From: Platycnemis pennipes
Taxonomy: Eukaryota > Arthropoda > Insecta > Odonata > Platycnemididae
Direction: 5' to 3'
DNA length: 64,000 bases
Assembly (NCBI GenBank): GCA_933228895.1
Contig: OW121857.1
Location: forward strand, 124,001 to 188,000
The notes beneath the pieces are model-generated. The model was not told where the DNA came from and did not search any database. It saw nothing but the letters and a program-made list of their open reading frames with translations. The position numbers were made by a program, and so were the translations under genes. This document shows, piece by piece, positions 21,275 to 32,910 of this stretch. Numbering within the stretch: the stretch's first letter is position 1; each line of letters starts with the position of its first letter.

Positions 21275-21435
21275 ATAAACCATAAATTGAGATTTGTAAA
21301 AAGATTATTAGGCAAGTTGGACGAAAAAGTTAGAGAAATAAACTACTTCTCCCTACTTTTGAAGGAGGCTGAAAAACGAAGTTAGAACGCGTGCAGCGAA
21401 GATCGGCAAGATATGTTAAAAGGTGTTACGATAGT
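21275..21435 (+). pseudogene. LINE RT thumb fragment
   Basis: Forward pieces HKLRFVKRLLGKLDEKV and then LERVQRRSARYVKRCYDS (21381-21430) match the LINE segment after the reverse transcriptase, with a frameshift between them. It is not functional. Its ERVQRR block is an independent homologue of the one at 5225-5360. Confidence 0.6.
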
Positions 21436-21784
21436 TCTAAAACCCCATTTCTGTCCAACGTTGCGAGTACGCAATGCTATTTTCGCGATTTTTTCCAGTA
21501 CATCTGAATTTCCTGTGTACTTTGCATTTGATAGACATACTGCACTCCGAAGAAAATGGAAGGAGATTCCCCTCCCTCAACTCCGATATTTCCAGTAGCT
21601 GACCGATCAGTGAGCCTTTATCAGGATCCAAGAAATAGTTATGCCAAGCGCATTTCCTCATAATCTGACGAACTCACAAAAAAATTTCCTCCAAACGACA
21701 TGCACCCTCATCAAGAGCCTTGATTTGCTGAACACCAGTGACCATTGTGAATAGAAGTTCTGAGAAAATGCATTGTGAGCATTT
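21436..21784. other. no gene recognised
   Basis: Possibly a decayed continuation of the preceding LINE. Opposing short frames (21413-21598 forward, 21437-21661 reverse) carry no conserved motif. Confidence 0.4.
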
Positions 21785-22012
21785 GTTCCTTGCCAATCCT
21801 TCCCTTCTCCTCTCTTGCTACACCCCCTGTTGCTCGGAGGCCCATTAACGCCGGAAAATCCCTACCCAGGGTAACGCTGCCCTTTTCCCCCAACCCCCTA
21901 CCCTTCTGCCTCCTTACCTACAACAACCCTACTCAAATGCCCGCCTTTCCCCCCCCTCCTTACTCCCCTCCCATTCCCCCCCTCCTTTCCCCTCCTGCCG
22001 CTACGCTCCCAG
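21785..22012. other. C-rich polypyrimidine tract with G-quadruplex motif on minus strand
   Basis: The plus strand is about four-fifths C+T. At 21965-21992 the runs CCCC, CCC, C7 and CCCC are separated by 1, 3 and 6 bases, a canonical G4 pattern on the minus strand. Another C8 run lies at 21949-21956. The proline-rich open frame over it (21775-22035) follows from this composition. It may be a retroelement 3' UTR. Confidence 0.6.
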
Positions 22013-22044
22013 ATTTTGAATGCATTGGGAATTAAAAATTATCA

Positions 22045-22090
22045 TTCTTACCTGAAGATGTCACCATGTGATGAAACTCGGGTCGTAAAA
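22045..22090 (+). repeat. LINE-like 3' UTR motif
   Basis: CCTGAAGATGTCACCATGTG followed by ATGAAACTCGGGTCGTAAA resembles the CTGAAGATG..GAAAC..GTCGTAAA motif found in the 3' UTRs of many arthropod retroelements (general recollection). It lies about 600 bp after the LINE piece at 21275-21435, so it could be that element's tail. Confidence 0.35.
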
Positions 22091-22289
22091 GAGAAATCAA
22101 TTTAGTGGACCATTACGAAGTGTAATTTTTATATCCGATATGGAGAGGTTCCACATACTGAAGTTATTACTAATATGTATTTTGTAAAAACTGGGTTCAG
22201 ATTCGCCCATCGCTCACCATAATTCACTCATTGAAAAGTATAAATGATCTAAAGTCGTACAAAAGGAAGCTTCTCGGAATATGTTCTCG

Positions 22290-22790
22290 GATTTTAAAAG
22301 GAAAACTCTGGTTGAACAATTGCTGGATAACCTGAAAGCCTTTTTGTTATATGTGAGGTCTGTTCAGGAAAAAAAACCGACTCTTCATCCGCTTAGAAAC
22401 GAAAAAGGCGGAGTTTAATCAAGGCGTATGGGGAAGGCTAACCTGGTGCTTTATTACTTTCAAAGCGTTTTCACTGATTCATTTGAGAACACATCCATCA
22501 CGGTGAATGATAATTTCTAGCGAACGATATATATTCTGCCGGTGGCGATATCTTTTGCTGGAAATTGTCATTCACCGTGATTTATGTATTCTCAAATGAA
22601 TCAGTGAAAACCCTTTTAAAGTAGTAGTTTCACAAGTTAGCTTTGTCCAAATTGCTTGATACTGTTTCACCTTTTTAGTTTCTTAGTGTTGCTTGTTGAT
22701 CTATTGCCTAGAACTTCCCTCACGTATGACCAAAAGGCTTTAGGGTTATTCTGTAACTGTTCTGGAGTGAGTTCTCACAATCATGTACTA
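22290..22790. repeat. large imperfect palindrome
   Basis: The left arm (about 22290-22520) pairs with the right arm (about 22558-22790). Near the centre pairing is strong: TTTTCACTGATTCATTTGAG at 22469 against CTCAAATGAATCAGTGAAAA at 22591. It weakens outward but is still visible, as at CCTGAAAGCC (22331) against GGCTTTAGGG. The loop is 22521-22557. Left-arm text GGTCTGTTCAGGAAAAAA resembles a mariner-like terminus, but no transposase is present. Only the right half (from the loop) is duplicated at 2571. Confidence 0.75.
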
Positions 22791-23138
22791 CACTATATAA
22801 AACAAAGCTAATTAAACAGCAAGACAATCGAATGACAGCCATGCCTACGTAGAAACATGCACTCACTACCTTCAGATATGCTACAAGTGATAGAAATAGT
22901 AAGTGCGAGAGTAATTGACTACTGTGAAAATGCATACCGATCAAAAACGATCATGGAGAACAAACGAGACGTGCTGTTAGTATTCGATAGCATGATAGTA
23001 AGCAGGCATTACTAAGATAATAAACTAAACAGCTACACTACCTGACGACAAACCAAACTGTACAGAGTCATTTACAGTTGTTATGGTCTCTTATCGTTCG
23101 CGGAAAAATGACATTTTAAAACAGTACGTTCTGCAGTC

Positions 23139-23994
23139 TATTTCTCTCATTTTTTTCTCATGATCTAGCCTGCCGTAGTATGTCGGGTTTCGTAAAATGC
23201 CCTTAGTGTCGTCATAAAAGAGATCGTCTTGGTATTTGCACAAAAAATTAAGTCTACACTTTAGCCGACGTGACGTTTTTATTCTAATAGTTGCAGAAGG
23301 CTTGTAAGTTGTTACCCTTACAATACTGTCGTGAATGTCGACTATTTATATATCGTGCAAATCTTAACTGTAAGCGTTCGAGCTCGGTTTCTAGTCATAC
23401 ATCTTAAGGATCTAAAATACTGGCAGCGTATTGTAACCGAAGTCTAACTAGAGAAAATAACATTATTACTTTAAGTTTTTAGTCGCACTTAACAAGAACC
23501 CTTCTTACAAATTCCAATTCACGATTAGCTTAACCAGTTATTTCGCGAAAATGTTTACCCCTTGAAAGATCATGTGTCAGTTAAACTCCGAGGTATTTCG
23601 CAGATTCTACCGTATCCAAACTGCTTTGTTCTATGCGTCAAGTGTAATCAGGAGAGTTGTTTTCTACCAGAATTTCATTACTACACTTTTTTCAAATTTA
23701 ATTCTAGCTGACACGTATCGCACCACTTTTGAATTGCATCTAGGTCTTTTGTGAGAGCTATCATTATATCCGCGAATTTCCCTGTACACTACTGTATCGT
23801 CTGCAAATAATTTAAGATTACTATCAACTATTTCTTCAATGTCATTTATGCATAAAAGGAACAATAGTGGAATTATCACACCTCCCTGAGGAACGCCCGA
23901 AGTGACTTTCACTTCATTAGAGGTTACGTCATCTGAACAAACTTTTGCACACAATCACTTAAGAATTCTCGAATCCAAAGTATTACATGATTAT
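23139..23994 (-). pseudogene. non-LTR reverse transcriptase fragment, duplicated copy
   Basis: Copy of 3180-4035 at offset 19,959 with the same broken frame. The open piece at 23664-23954 again carries SGVPQGG and FADD. One C-to-T change lies in the C-terminal remnant near 23258. The shared frameshift shows decay preceded duplication. Confidence 0.8.
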
Positions 23995-25183
23995 CTAATC
24001 TGTTCAAGTTACGACGCTACTTCTCCCTTATTGGACATACTTGGAATACGCTGCCAAATTCGCGTTTGAAAGATGACAAGTTTGCTCTGATATCAGAGGT
24101 TTGGATCAGATTTATAGCAAACTATCAAAGCATGTGGATTCCCGGTCCATATATTTCCGTAGATGAGCAGCTTTTGCCGTCAATGTGCAGGTGTCGATTG
24201 ATAAAATTCATGGCTTCCTAACCTGACAAATATAGGCAGAAATACTATATGGCCGTAGATAAGGATGCAAAATGTATGTTGAATGCCATCCCTTATCATG
24301 GGTCCTATTGGTGAACGTCTTAGAGAATTTGAAGTCAGAAAACTTGCCGGCCCATTCCTAAGCAAATTCCTACTTTTTTACTTCACTTTCACTAGAAAAT
24401 TATTTGAAAACAAACGAACAATTTTGCAACGCATAAACAACAAAGTTAAAGGGGGAGTACCGGACTAGCTCAAGAGTAACTTTATAATACTGAGGCTCTC
24501 ATATATCGCATGGATCCATCGAAGGTTGGTGGTCCCCATCGCCGCTGTCAGGTGCGAAAATATTGCATATAAGGAAAAAATTCTTATAATTGTGCATAAT
24601 GTTATTAGCTAGTGTCCAAGAAATGTGTCGCTGCTGTTTCTTACGTTTGTATTTCGAGTAATACACAGTCTAGAGACGAAGAACACATATAGATACCTGA
24701 AAGTAATTTAGTGGCCTACTCAAAATGTAATATCAAACTCTCCGTAAATTGGTGCCAAAAATAAGATATGTCGTTACATTGGTAATCAATACGAATATTT
24801 GTTTGCATCATTATTTATTTATTTTTATATTATATTTACTTAACTTTAGTTTGTTTTAATTTGCGATAAAAGCTTCTACACTTGACTACTTCCAAGAAGT
24901 CATAAAAATGTTTCCCTTCTCAAAATATCAACAAAACTATGCACCAAATATAAAGGTAATAGACAGTGTAAAATACAAAAAATATTGGTTTTATTGCTCG
25001 TAATATGAAATCCCATAATATTGTAGTATTTACACTACAACAAATTGTAGTTAAAATGAATAATGCTCTTAATCTAAAGTCTCTTCTTAGTAAAACAATT
25101 GATTCCTGAATAAAAAAGTCAAGTTAATTCACCAGACACCTAAGATTTCCGATGGGACATTTTTGTCCTCTCAGCGGTATTAG
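23995..25183. other. no gene recognised (copy of 4036-5224)
   Basis: Essentially the same A+T-rich sequence as in copy A. One substitution was noticed near 25027 (ATTGTAGTATTT against ATTGTAATATTT). Confidence 0.6.
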
Positions 25184-25319
25184 TAATGTTGTACAATCCA
25201 GCGGTTCTAGTGTTCTCATAATGATTCCAACCCTAATTCTTTTATTAATTCTGATACACTACTCAACCTATCGTAACACCTTTTAACGCTCTTTTAGCTG
25301 CTCTACGCTGCACACTAGA
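25184..25319 (-). pseudogene. LINE thumb fragment, duplicated copy
   Basis: Copy of 5225-5360 with the same VQRRAAKRALKGVTIG translation and the same frameshift. Confidence 0.65.
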
Positions 25320-25605
25320 CATTGTAGATGAAGTCCAAATAAATCTCCAGGTCCAAAAGAAATTCAAGACCAAGTCTACACCTAGGAAGTTCAAGAGAAA
25401 CCTCGCCTATTTCTTTGACTGTGAGAATATATTTGGTAAATTTTCAAACAGAAAATAACTTATAAAAAAAATTCAGGGGTTGGGGGACGACGTAAAATCT
25501 TGTATCAGGGAATTCTTAATCGATCGCGGACTATGTGTTGCTTTACGTATAGACATGGGCGATAGATAACATTGGAAATATTCCCTAGGTAACAATTCGG
25601 TAAAC

Positions 25606-26092
25606 ACAGTGATACATATCATTCATTGACGTCAATAACACCAAAATCAAAACTACACTCAGTAGACGTACGCACACATAATGAGGAAAGCGTCAGAAAA
25701 TCATCCAGACATATTCAAACTTCGCGGAACCCCCTCCATTTCACTGCGAGGTTGCCATTTTTCCGGCAGTCGCCCACAGCATTTTTACGAAAATCTATAA
25801 AACTGTTATTTTTCATCGTAGAACGACGTTTAAAAGACGTGCGTACTCGCACGATTATCAGGAGTACGATGAAAACTGGTATTCATTGCAATATGGCGTA
25901 GCTGTTAAAGTTTAAATTATACTTGGTACGGTCACTTTTCGCTGTGGTAGCCCCCCGGGGCGTGGGTCGAGGAGAGAGGCCAGCTAGGGCCTCGGAGCTC
26001 GGGAAAGGGTCGCGGATTAGGACCGTTCCCGGGGAGGGACACACCCTTCTGGTGACTACCTGAGACATGGTCCCAGATCATCACTTTTAACC
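25606..26092 (+). repeat. left terminal inverted arm, element 2
   Basis: Matches 5647-6133 at offset 19,959 with no difference noticed. It includes the ATTGACGTCAAT palindrome (25625-25636), the nested hairpin (25810-25875) and the GC-rich block (25944-26074). Confidence 0.85.
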
Positions 26093-29000
26093 AAATATCC
26101 TAATCTGACGGCTCCACTCAAACGTGAATGTCATCAACTCCATGCATTTCTAACGCGGTTGTTCAGCTAGATTTATCCATTTCACCTATGTTCATTGCAA
26201 TTTACCAACATTTACGCAAAATATCAGAGGAGAACAAAAATATCCAAATCTGAGTGCTCCACTCCAAATTGAATATCATCAACTAAATGCATTCCTGACG
26301 CGGTTTTTCAGCTAGAATTATCAATTTCACCTATGTTCATTGCAATTCACCAAAATTTACGCAAAATGTCATACGAGAACCAAAATATCCAAATCTAAGT
26401 GCTCCTTTGAAATCTGGATTTCACCAAATTTTAATTCATTTCTAACGTGGTTTGTTAGCTTAAATAATCCACTTCACCTTCTTTCATGACATTTCACCAA
26501 AATTTATGGAAAATGTCAAAGGAAAACAAAAATATCCACAGAGTGCTCCACGGAAACTAGAATTTCACCAACTAAATTCATTTCTAACGCGGTTTTTCAC
26601 CTAAAACTATCCTTTTCGCTTCTTTCGTTGCATTTCACCAACATTTACGCTAATCGTCATAGGAGAACAAAAATATCTAAATCTGAGTTCTCAACTCAAA
26701 CATGAATTTCACCAACTTCTTCATTTCTTACACGGTTTTTAACTAAAATTATCCTTTTTTCCTGTCTGCATTGCATTTCACCAAAATGTACCCAAAATAT
26801 CATTAGAGAACAAAAATATCCAAATCTGAGTTCACCACTCAAACTTGAATTTCAACACATAAACGATTTTTAACGCATTTTTTAGCTAAAGTTATCCATG
26901 TTGCCTGTTTTCATTGCATTTCACAGAAATTTACGCAATTTCACAAAATAAATTCATTTCTAACACGGTCTGAATTAAAAAGGATTTGCACATTGGCTAG
27001 AGTCTAAACAGTGTTATACATAAATAATGAATGAGAAATAAAAATATCCAAATCTGAGTGCACCACTTATACTTGAATTTCACCAAAAAATTCATTTCTA
27101 ATGCGGTTTTTCAGCTTAAATTATCCACGTCGCCTGTCTTCATTGCATTTTACCAACATTTACGCAAAATATCATAGGAGAACAAACATATCCAATTCTG
27201 AGTGCTCCACTCAACCTTAAATTTCACCAGCTAAATTCATTTCTAACGATTTTTCAGCTAAAATTGTCCATTTCAACTTTTTTTGTTGCATTACACCTAA
27301 ATTTACGCAAAATGTCATAGGAGAACAAAAATATCTTAATCTGAGTGCTTCACTCAAACTTAAATTTCAGCAACTAAATTCATTTCTAACGCTTTTTTTA
27401 GCTAAAATTAGCCATTTTGCCTGCCTTGATTGCATTTTACCAAAATTTACGCAAAATAACATAGGAGAACAAAAGTATTTAAATCTGAGTGATCTACTTC
27501 AAAATGAATTTCACTAACTAAATTCATTTCTAACACGGTCTGAATTATGTAGGAACAAAAACATCTAAATCTGAGTTTTTCACTCAAACTTAAATTTCAC
27601 AAACTAAATTCATTTCTAACGCTTTTTTTAGCTAAAATTAGCCATTTTGCCTGCCTTGATTGCATTTCACCAAAATTTACAGAAAATGTCATACGAGAAC
27701 AAAAATATTCAAATCTGAGTGCTCCACTCAAACTTGAATTTCACAAACTAAATGCATTTCTAACGCGGTTTTTTAGCTGAACCTGTCCATTTCACCTGTT
27801 TTCATTGCAGTTCACTAAAACTTACGCAAAATGTCATAGGAGAACAAATATATGCAAATCTTAGTGCTCGTTTCAAACTTGAATTTCATCAACAAAAATC
27901 ATTTCTAACGCGGTTTTTCTGCTTAAATTGTCCATTTCAAATTTTTTTCATTGATTTCACTAAAATTTACGCAAAATCTTATTGGAGAGCAAAAAAATCC
28001 AAATCTGAGTGCTCCACTGAAACTTGAATTTCACTGTCTAAATTCATTTCCAACGCGGTTTTTCACCTAAAATTATCCATTTCGCCTGCAATCATTGCAA
28101 TTTTACCAGCATTTACGAAAAATGTCATAGCAGAACTAAGATATCTAAATCTGAGTGCTCCACTCATACTTGAATTTCACAAACTAAATTTATTTCTAAC
28201 CCGGTTATCAACTAAAACTAACTTTTGCTTGTCTACATTGCATTTCACCAAAATTTGTGCAGAACGGCATAGGAGAAGAAAAATATCCAATTGTGAGTTC
28301 TCCACTCAAACATGAATTTCACCAACTAAATTCATTTCTTACGCGGTTTTTCAGCTAAAATTATCCTTTTTTCCTGTGTTGACTGCATTTCACCAAAATA
28401 TACGCAAAATTCCACAGGAAAACCAAAATATTCAAATCTGAGAGCTCAATTCAAACTAGAATTTCACCAAATAAATTCATTTCTAACCCGATTTTTCAGC
28501 TAACATCATCCTTTTTCCTGTCTTCATTGCATTTTACTGAAAGGTACGCAAAATGTCATAAGAGAAAAAAAATATCAAAATCTGATGGCTCCACTCTAAC
28601 TTGAATTTACCAACTAAAAACTCATTTCTAACGCAATTTTTCAGCAAAAATTATCCATTTCGTCTCTTTTCATTGCAAGTTACAAACATTTACAAAAAAT
28701 GTCATAGGAGAACAAAAATATTCCAATCTTAGTGCTCCCCTGAACTTGAATTTCACTAACTAATTTCATTTCTTACGCGATTTTTAAGCTTAAATTATCA
28801 ATTTCGCCTGTCTTCATTGCATTTCATTAAAAAATACGCAAAATGTCATAGGAGAACAAAAATATGCAAATCTGAGTGCTCCACTCAAATTTAAATTTCA
28901 CCAACTAAAATCGTTTCTAACGCAGTTTTTCAGTTAAAATTGTCCATTTCACCTGTTTTTTTGCGTTTCACCAAAATTTACGCAAAATGTCATAGGAGAA

Positions 29001-31737
29001 CAAAAATATCCAAATCTGAGTGCTCCATTCTAACGTAAATGTCATCAACTCCATGCATTTTTAAAGCGGTTTTTCAAGTAGATTTATCCATTTCACCTAT
29101 GTTCATTGCAATTGACCAACATTTACGCATAATATCAGAGGAGAACAAAAATTTCCAAATCTGAGTGCTCCATTCTAACGTGAATGTCATCAACTAAATG
29201 CATTTCTAACGCGATTTTTCAGCTAGAATTATCAATTTCACCTATGTTCATTGCAATTCACCAAAGCTTATGGAAAATGTCATACGAGAACCAAAATATC
29301 CAAATCTAAGTGCTCCTTTCAAATCTGGATTTCACCAAAAGTTTAATTCATTTCTAACGCGGTTTGTTAGCTAAAATAATCCACTTCACCTGTTTTCATT
29401 ACATTTCACCAAAATTTTTGGAAAATGTCAAAGGAAAACAAAAATATCCACAGAGAGCTCCACTGAAACTAGAATTTCACCAACTAAATTTATTTCTAAC
29501 GCGGTTTTTCACCTAAAATTATCCATTTCGCCTGTTTTCATTGAACTTTTTTTCGGGGTATGTCATATGAGAACAAAAATATCAAAATCTGAGTGCTCCA
29601 CTCAAATTTGAATTTCACAAACAAAAAATTCATTTCTTAATCGGATTTCAGCTAAACTTATCCATTTCGCCGGTCTTCATTGCATTTCCCCAAAATTTAC
29701 GCAAAATAACATAGGAGAACAAAAATATCGAAATCTAGGTGCTCCACTCAAACTTGAATTTCACCAAATAAATTCATTTCTAACGCATTTTTTAGCTAAA
29801 GTTATCCATGTTGCCTGTTTTCATTGCATTTCACAGAAATTTACGCAAAATATCATAGGAGAACAAAAATATCCAAATCTGAGTGCTCCACTTCAAAATG
29901 AATTTCACAAAATAAATTCATTTCTAACACGGTCTGAATTAAAAAGGATTTGCACATTGGCTAGAGACTAAACAGTGTTATACATAAATAATGAATGAGA
30001 AATAAAAATATCCAAATCTGAGTGCACCACTTATACTTGAATTTCACCAAAAAATTCATTTCTAATGCGGTTTTTCAGCTTAAATTATCCACGTCGCCTG
30101 TCTTCATTGCATTTTACCAACATTTACGCAAAATATCATAGGAGAACAAACATATCCAATTCTGAATGCTCCACTCAACCTTAAATTTCAGCAACTAAAT
30201 TCATTTTTAACGCTTTTTTTAGCTAAAATTAGCCATTTTGCCTGCCTTGATTGCATTTTAACAAAATTTACGCAAAATAACATAGGAGAACAAAAATATT
30301 TAAATCTGAGTGATCTACTTCAAAATGAATTTCACTAACTAAATTCATTTCTAACACGGTCTGAATTATGTAGGAACAAAAACATCTAAATCTGAGTTTT
30401 TCACTCAAACTTAAATTTCACAAACTAAATTCATTTCTAACGCTTTTTTTAGCTAAAATTAGCCATTTTGCCTGCCTTGATTGCATTTCACTAAAATTTA
30501 CAGAAAATGTCATAGGAGAACAAATATATGCAAATCTTAGTGCTCGTTTCAAACTTGAATTTCATCAACAAAAATCATTTCTAACGCGGTTTTTCTGCTT
30601 AAATTGTCCATTTCAAATTTTTTTCATTGATTTCACTAAAAGTTACGCAAAATCTTATTGGAGAGCAAAAAAATCCAAATCTGAGTGCTCCACTGAAACT
30701 TGAATTTCACTGTCTAAATTCATTTCCAACGCGGTTTTTCACCTAAAATTATCCATTTCGCCTGCAATCATTGCAATTTTACCAGCATTTACGCAAAATG
30801 TCATAGCAGAACTAAGATATCTAAATCTGAGTGCTCCACTCATACTTGAATTTCACAAACTAAATTTATTTCTAACCCGGTTATCAACTAAAACTAACTT
30901 TTGCTTGTCTACATTGCATTTCACCAAAATTTGTGCAGAACGGCATAGGAGAAGAAAAATATCCAAATCTGAGTTCTCCACTCAAACATGAATTTCACCA
31001 ACTAAATTCATTTCTTACGCGGTTTTTCAGCTAAAATTATCCTTTTTTCCTGTGTTGACTGCATTTCACCAAAATATACGCAAAATTCCACAGGAAAACC
31101 AAAATATTCAAATCTGAGAGCTCAATTCAAACTAGAATTTCACCAAATAAATTCATTTCTAACCCGATTTTTCAGCTAACATCATCCTTTTTCCTGTCTT
31201 CATTGCATGTTACTGAAAGGTACGCAAAATGTCATAAGAGAAAAAAAATATCAAAATCTCATGGCTCCACTCTAACTTGAATTTTACCAACTAAAAACTC
31301 ATTTCTAACGCAATTTTTCAGCAAAAATTATCCATTTCGTCTCTTTTCATTGCAAGTTACAAAAATTTACAAAAAATGTCATAGGAGAACAAAAATATTC
31401 CAATCTTAGTGCTCCCCTGAACTTGAATTTCACAAACTAATTTCATTTCTAACGCGATTTTTAAGCTTAAATTATCAATTTCGCCTGTCTTCATTGCATT
31501 TCATTAAAAAATACGCAAAATGTCATAGGAGAACAAAAATATGCAAATCTGAGTGCTCCACTCAAATTTAAATTTCACCAACTAAAATCGTTTCTAACGC
31601 AGTTTTTCAGTTAAAATTGTCCATTTCACCTGTTTTTTTGCGTTTCACCAAAATTTACGCAAAATGTCATAGGAGAACAAAAATATCCAAATCTGAGTGC
31701 TCCATTCTAACGTAAATGTCATCAACTCCATGCATTT

Positions 31738-32910
31738 TTAACCCTTTCGCGCCGGAGTCCTACGCAGGAAAATGCTTTCCTTCTCACGGGTTCCTCTAGA
31801 ATATTTTTCCACTCCGTGTACGGAGCTCTCTTGAAGCAAGGCATCAGCCAGGTATTTCTTTCCCCCGCTTTGGGACCTGACCCAGCGGGGTTCCCGATCC
31901 TTTCCGCGGCCACTGACCAGAGATTATCTTCGCCCTTTTCCAAATGAGAACCCACCTCGGCCTCTGTCCGCGGTCTACTATTTTTAATTCAGTGATTTTT
32001 GGTAAATAAATAATAGTAAGACTTTAAGTGGGGGTGAATACAGAAATAAATTCCTGTTGTTATAAATACCATTTAGAGATTTTAAACGAAATTCTAATGT
32101 TAATATTAAGATATTTAGCACAATAGACATAAAATCAATGGTTACAATAATAATTATTTCTGTTGTTTCGCAATAGAAGACGTCCGCGCATAATCCAACC
32201 ATACCCGTGTTTTATATAAAAGCACATGCACTTTTTTTGGTGCTATACCTTTATCAGGAAACATTTTTATGTAAATATATTCGCAATGGTAGCGCGAGAT
32301 AGATTTTTCTGCCTAGAAATTATATATTGTACCTCCAAATATTCCATCACGCGCGCATGCGGTTTTCTTCTAGTTTTAATATAAATGATTACAACATAAT
32401 GATCACTCTTAGCCGCATTACACAGAACAAATTTGAATGCTTTTCAGCCTCTATGCAATGAAAAATTCTCCCAAATCGGTTTGAATCTCATTGACAGTTG
32501 AACTCTGTAAATAATAACGTTAGAGTTCCGTTTAAAATTTCTAGAGATTCAAAAAAACATAAAGAATTAACTTCTGGAACTAAATAATGCAATTTAGAAA
32601 CAAATATTATTTTGGTTTTCCCACTGCATAAACAAACAAGTGACCGCGAACAACTGCAGAGTGTGAGACTCGCGCTGCGAAGAAGGGTCGAGATAATCCC
32701 CACCTCTAAGCCGAGGAAGGGTCTTCAGAGCCGCGAGGAAGGGTCCTTTATGACACCTTGGACCTTTTCTGCCTACCTGGCCCTAGCGACGTTTTAAAAC
32801 GCCCTTCGTTCGCTTGCGTAGAAAAATCTGCGGCGTTTATAAACGGCCTTCGTTCACAGGAGTGAAAAATCAGCGGCGTTTATAAACGGCGTTCGTAGCG
32901 AAAGGGTTAA
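31738..32910. mobile_element. non-autonomous piggyBac-like element with TTAA target duplication
   Basis: TTAA at 31738-31741 and 32907-32910 flanks 1165 bp beginning CCCTTTCGC and ending GCGAAAGGG. This is the piggyBac signature (TTAA duplication, CCC..GGG termini). The undisturbed target GCATTTTTAAAGCGG is present in sister monomers, for example near 9106, 12352 and 33482, confirming precise insertion. The right subterminal region holds two ~44-bp repeats (about 32806-32891) with the palindrome CGTTTATAAACG, and three GA(G/A)GAAGGGTC motifs occur at about 32667-32750. No transposase is encoded; the frames at 31722-31955, 31984-32202 and 32488-32703 match none. Its ends are GC-rich, its core A+T-rich. 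Confidence 0.9.

Larger units (their letters stand above)
22530..29776 (+). repeat. segmental duplication, copy B
   Basis: Counterpart of 2571-9818. It begins inside the loop of the palindrome at 22290-22790 and runs through LINE debris, the left arm of element 2 and about 3.7 kb of satellite. At 29776 it departs from copy A by skipping about 290 bp (two monomers) to the TTTCTAACGCATTTTTTAGC variant. Confidence 0.9.

Noticed and set aside
21775..22035. Proline-rich 86-codon open frame
   Set aside because: A direct result of the C-rich tract, with no supporting signals, located among retroelement debris.
2571..22529. Simple tandem duplication of a 19,959-bp unit
   Set aside because: It would have to create the coherent palindrome at 22290-22790 by chance at the junction. 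Copy B holding the original palindrome, with copy A truncated or interrupted, is simpler.
31722..31955. 77-codon minus-strand frame as a piggyBac transposase remnant
   Set aside because: It spans the element border into satellite and shows no DDD-type transposase motif or the family's cysteine-rich tail. The element is non-autonomous.
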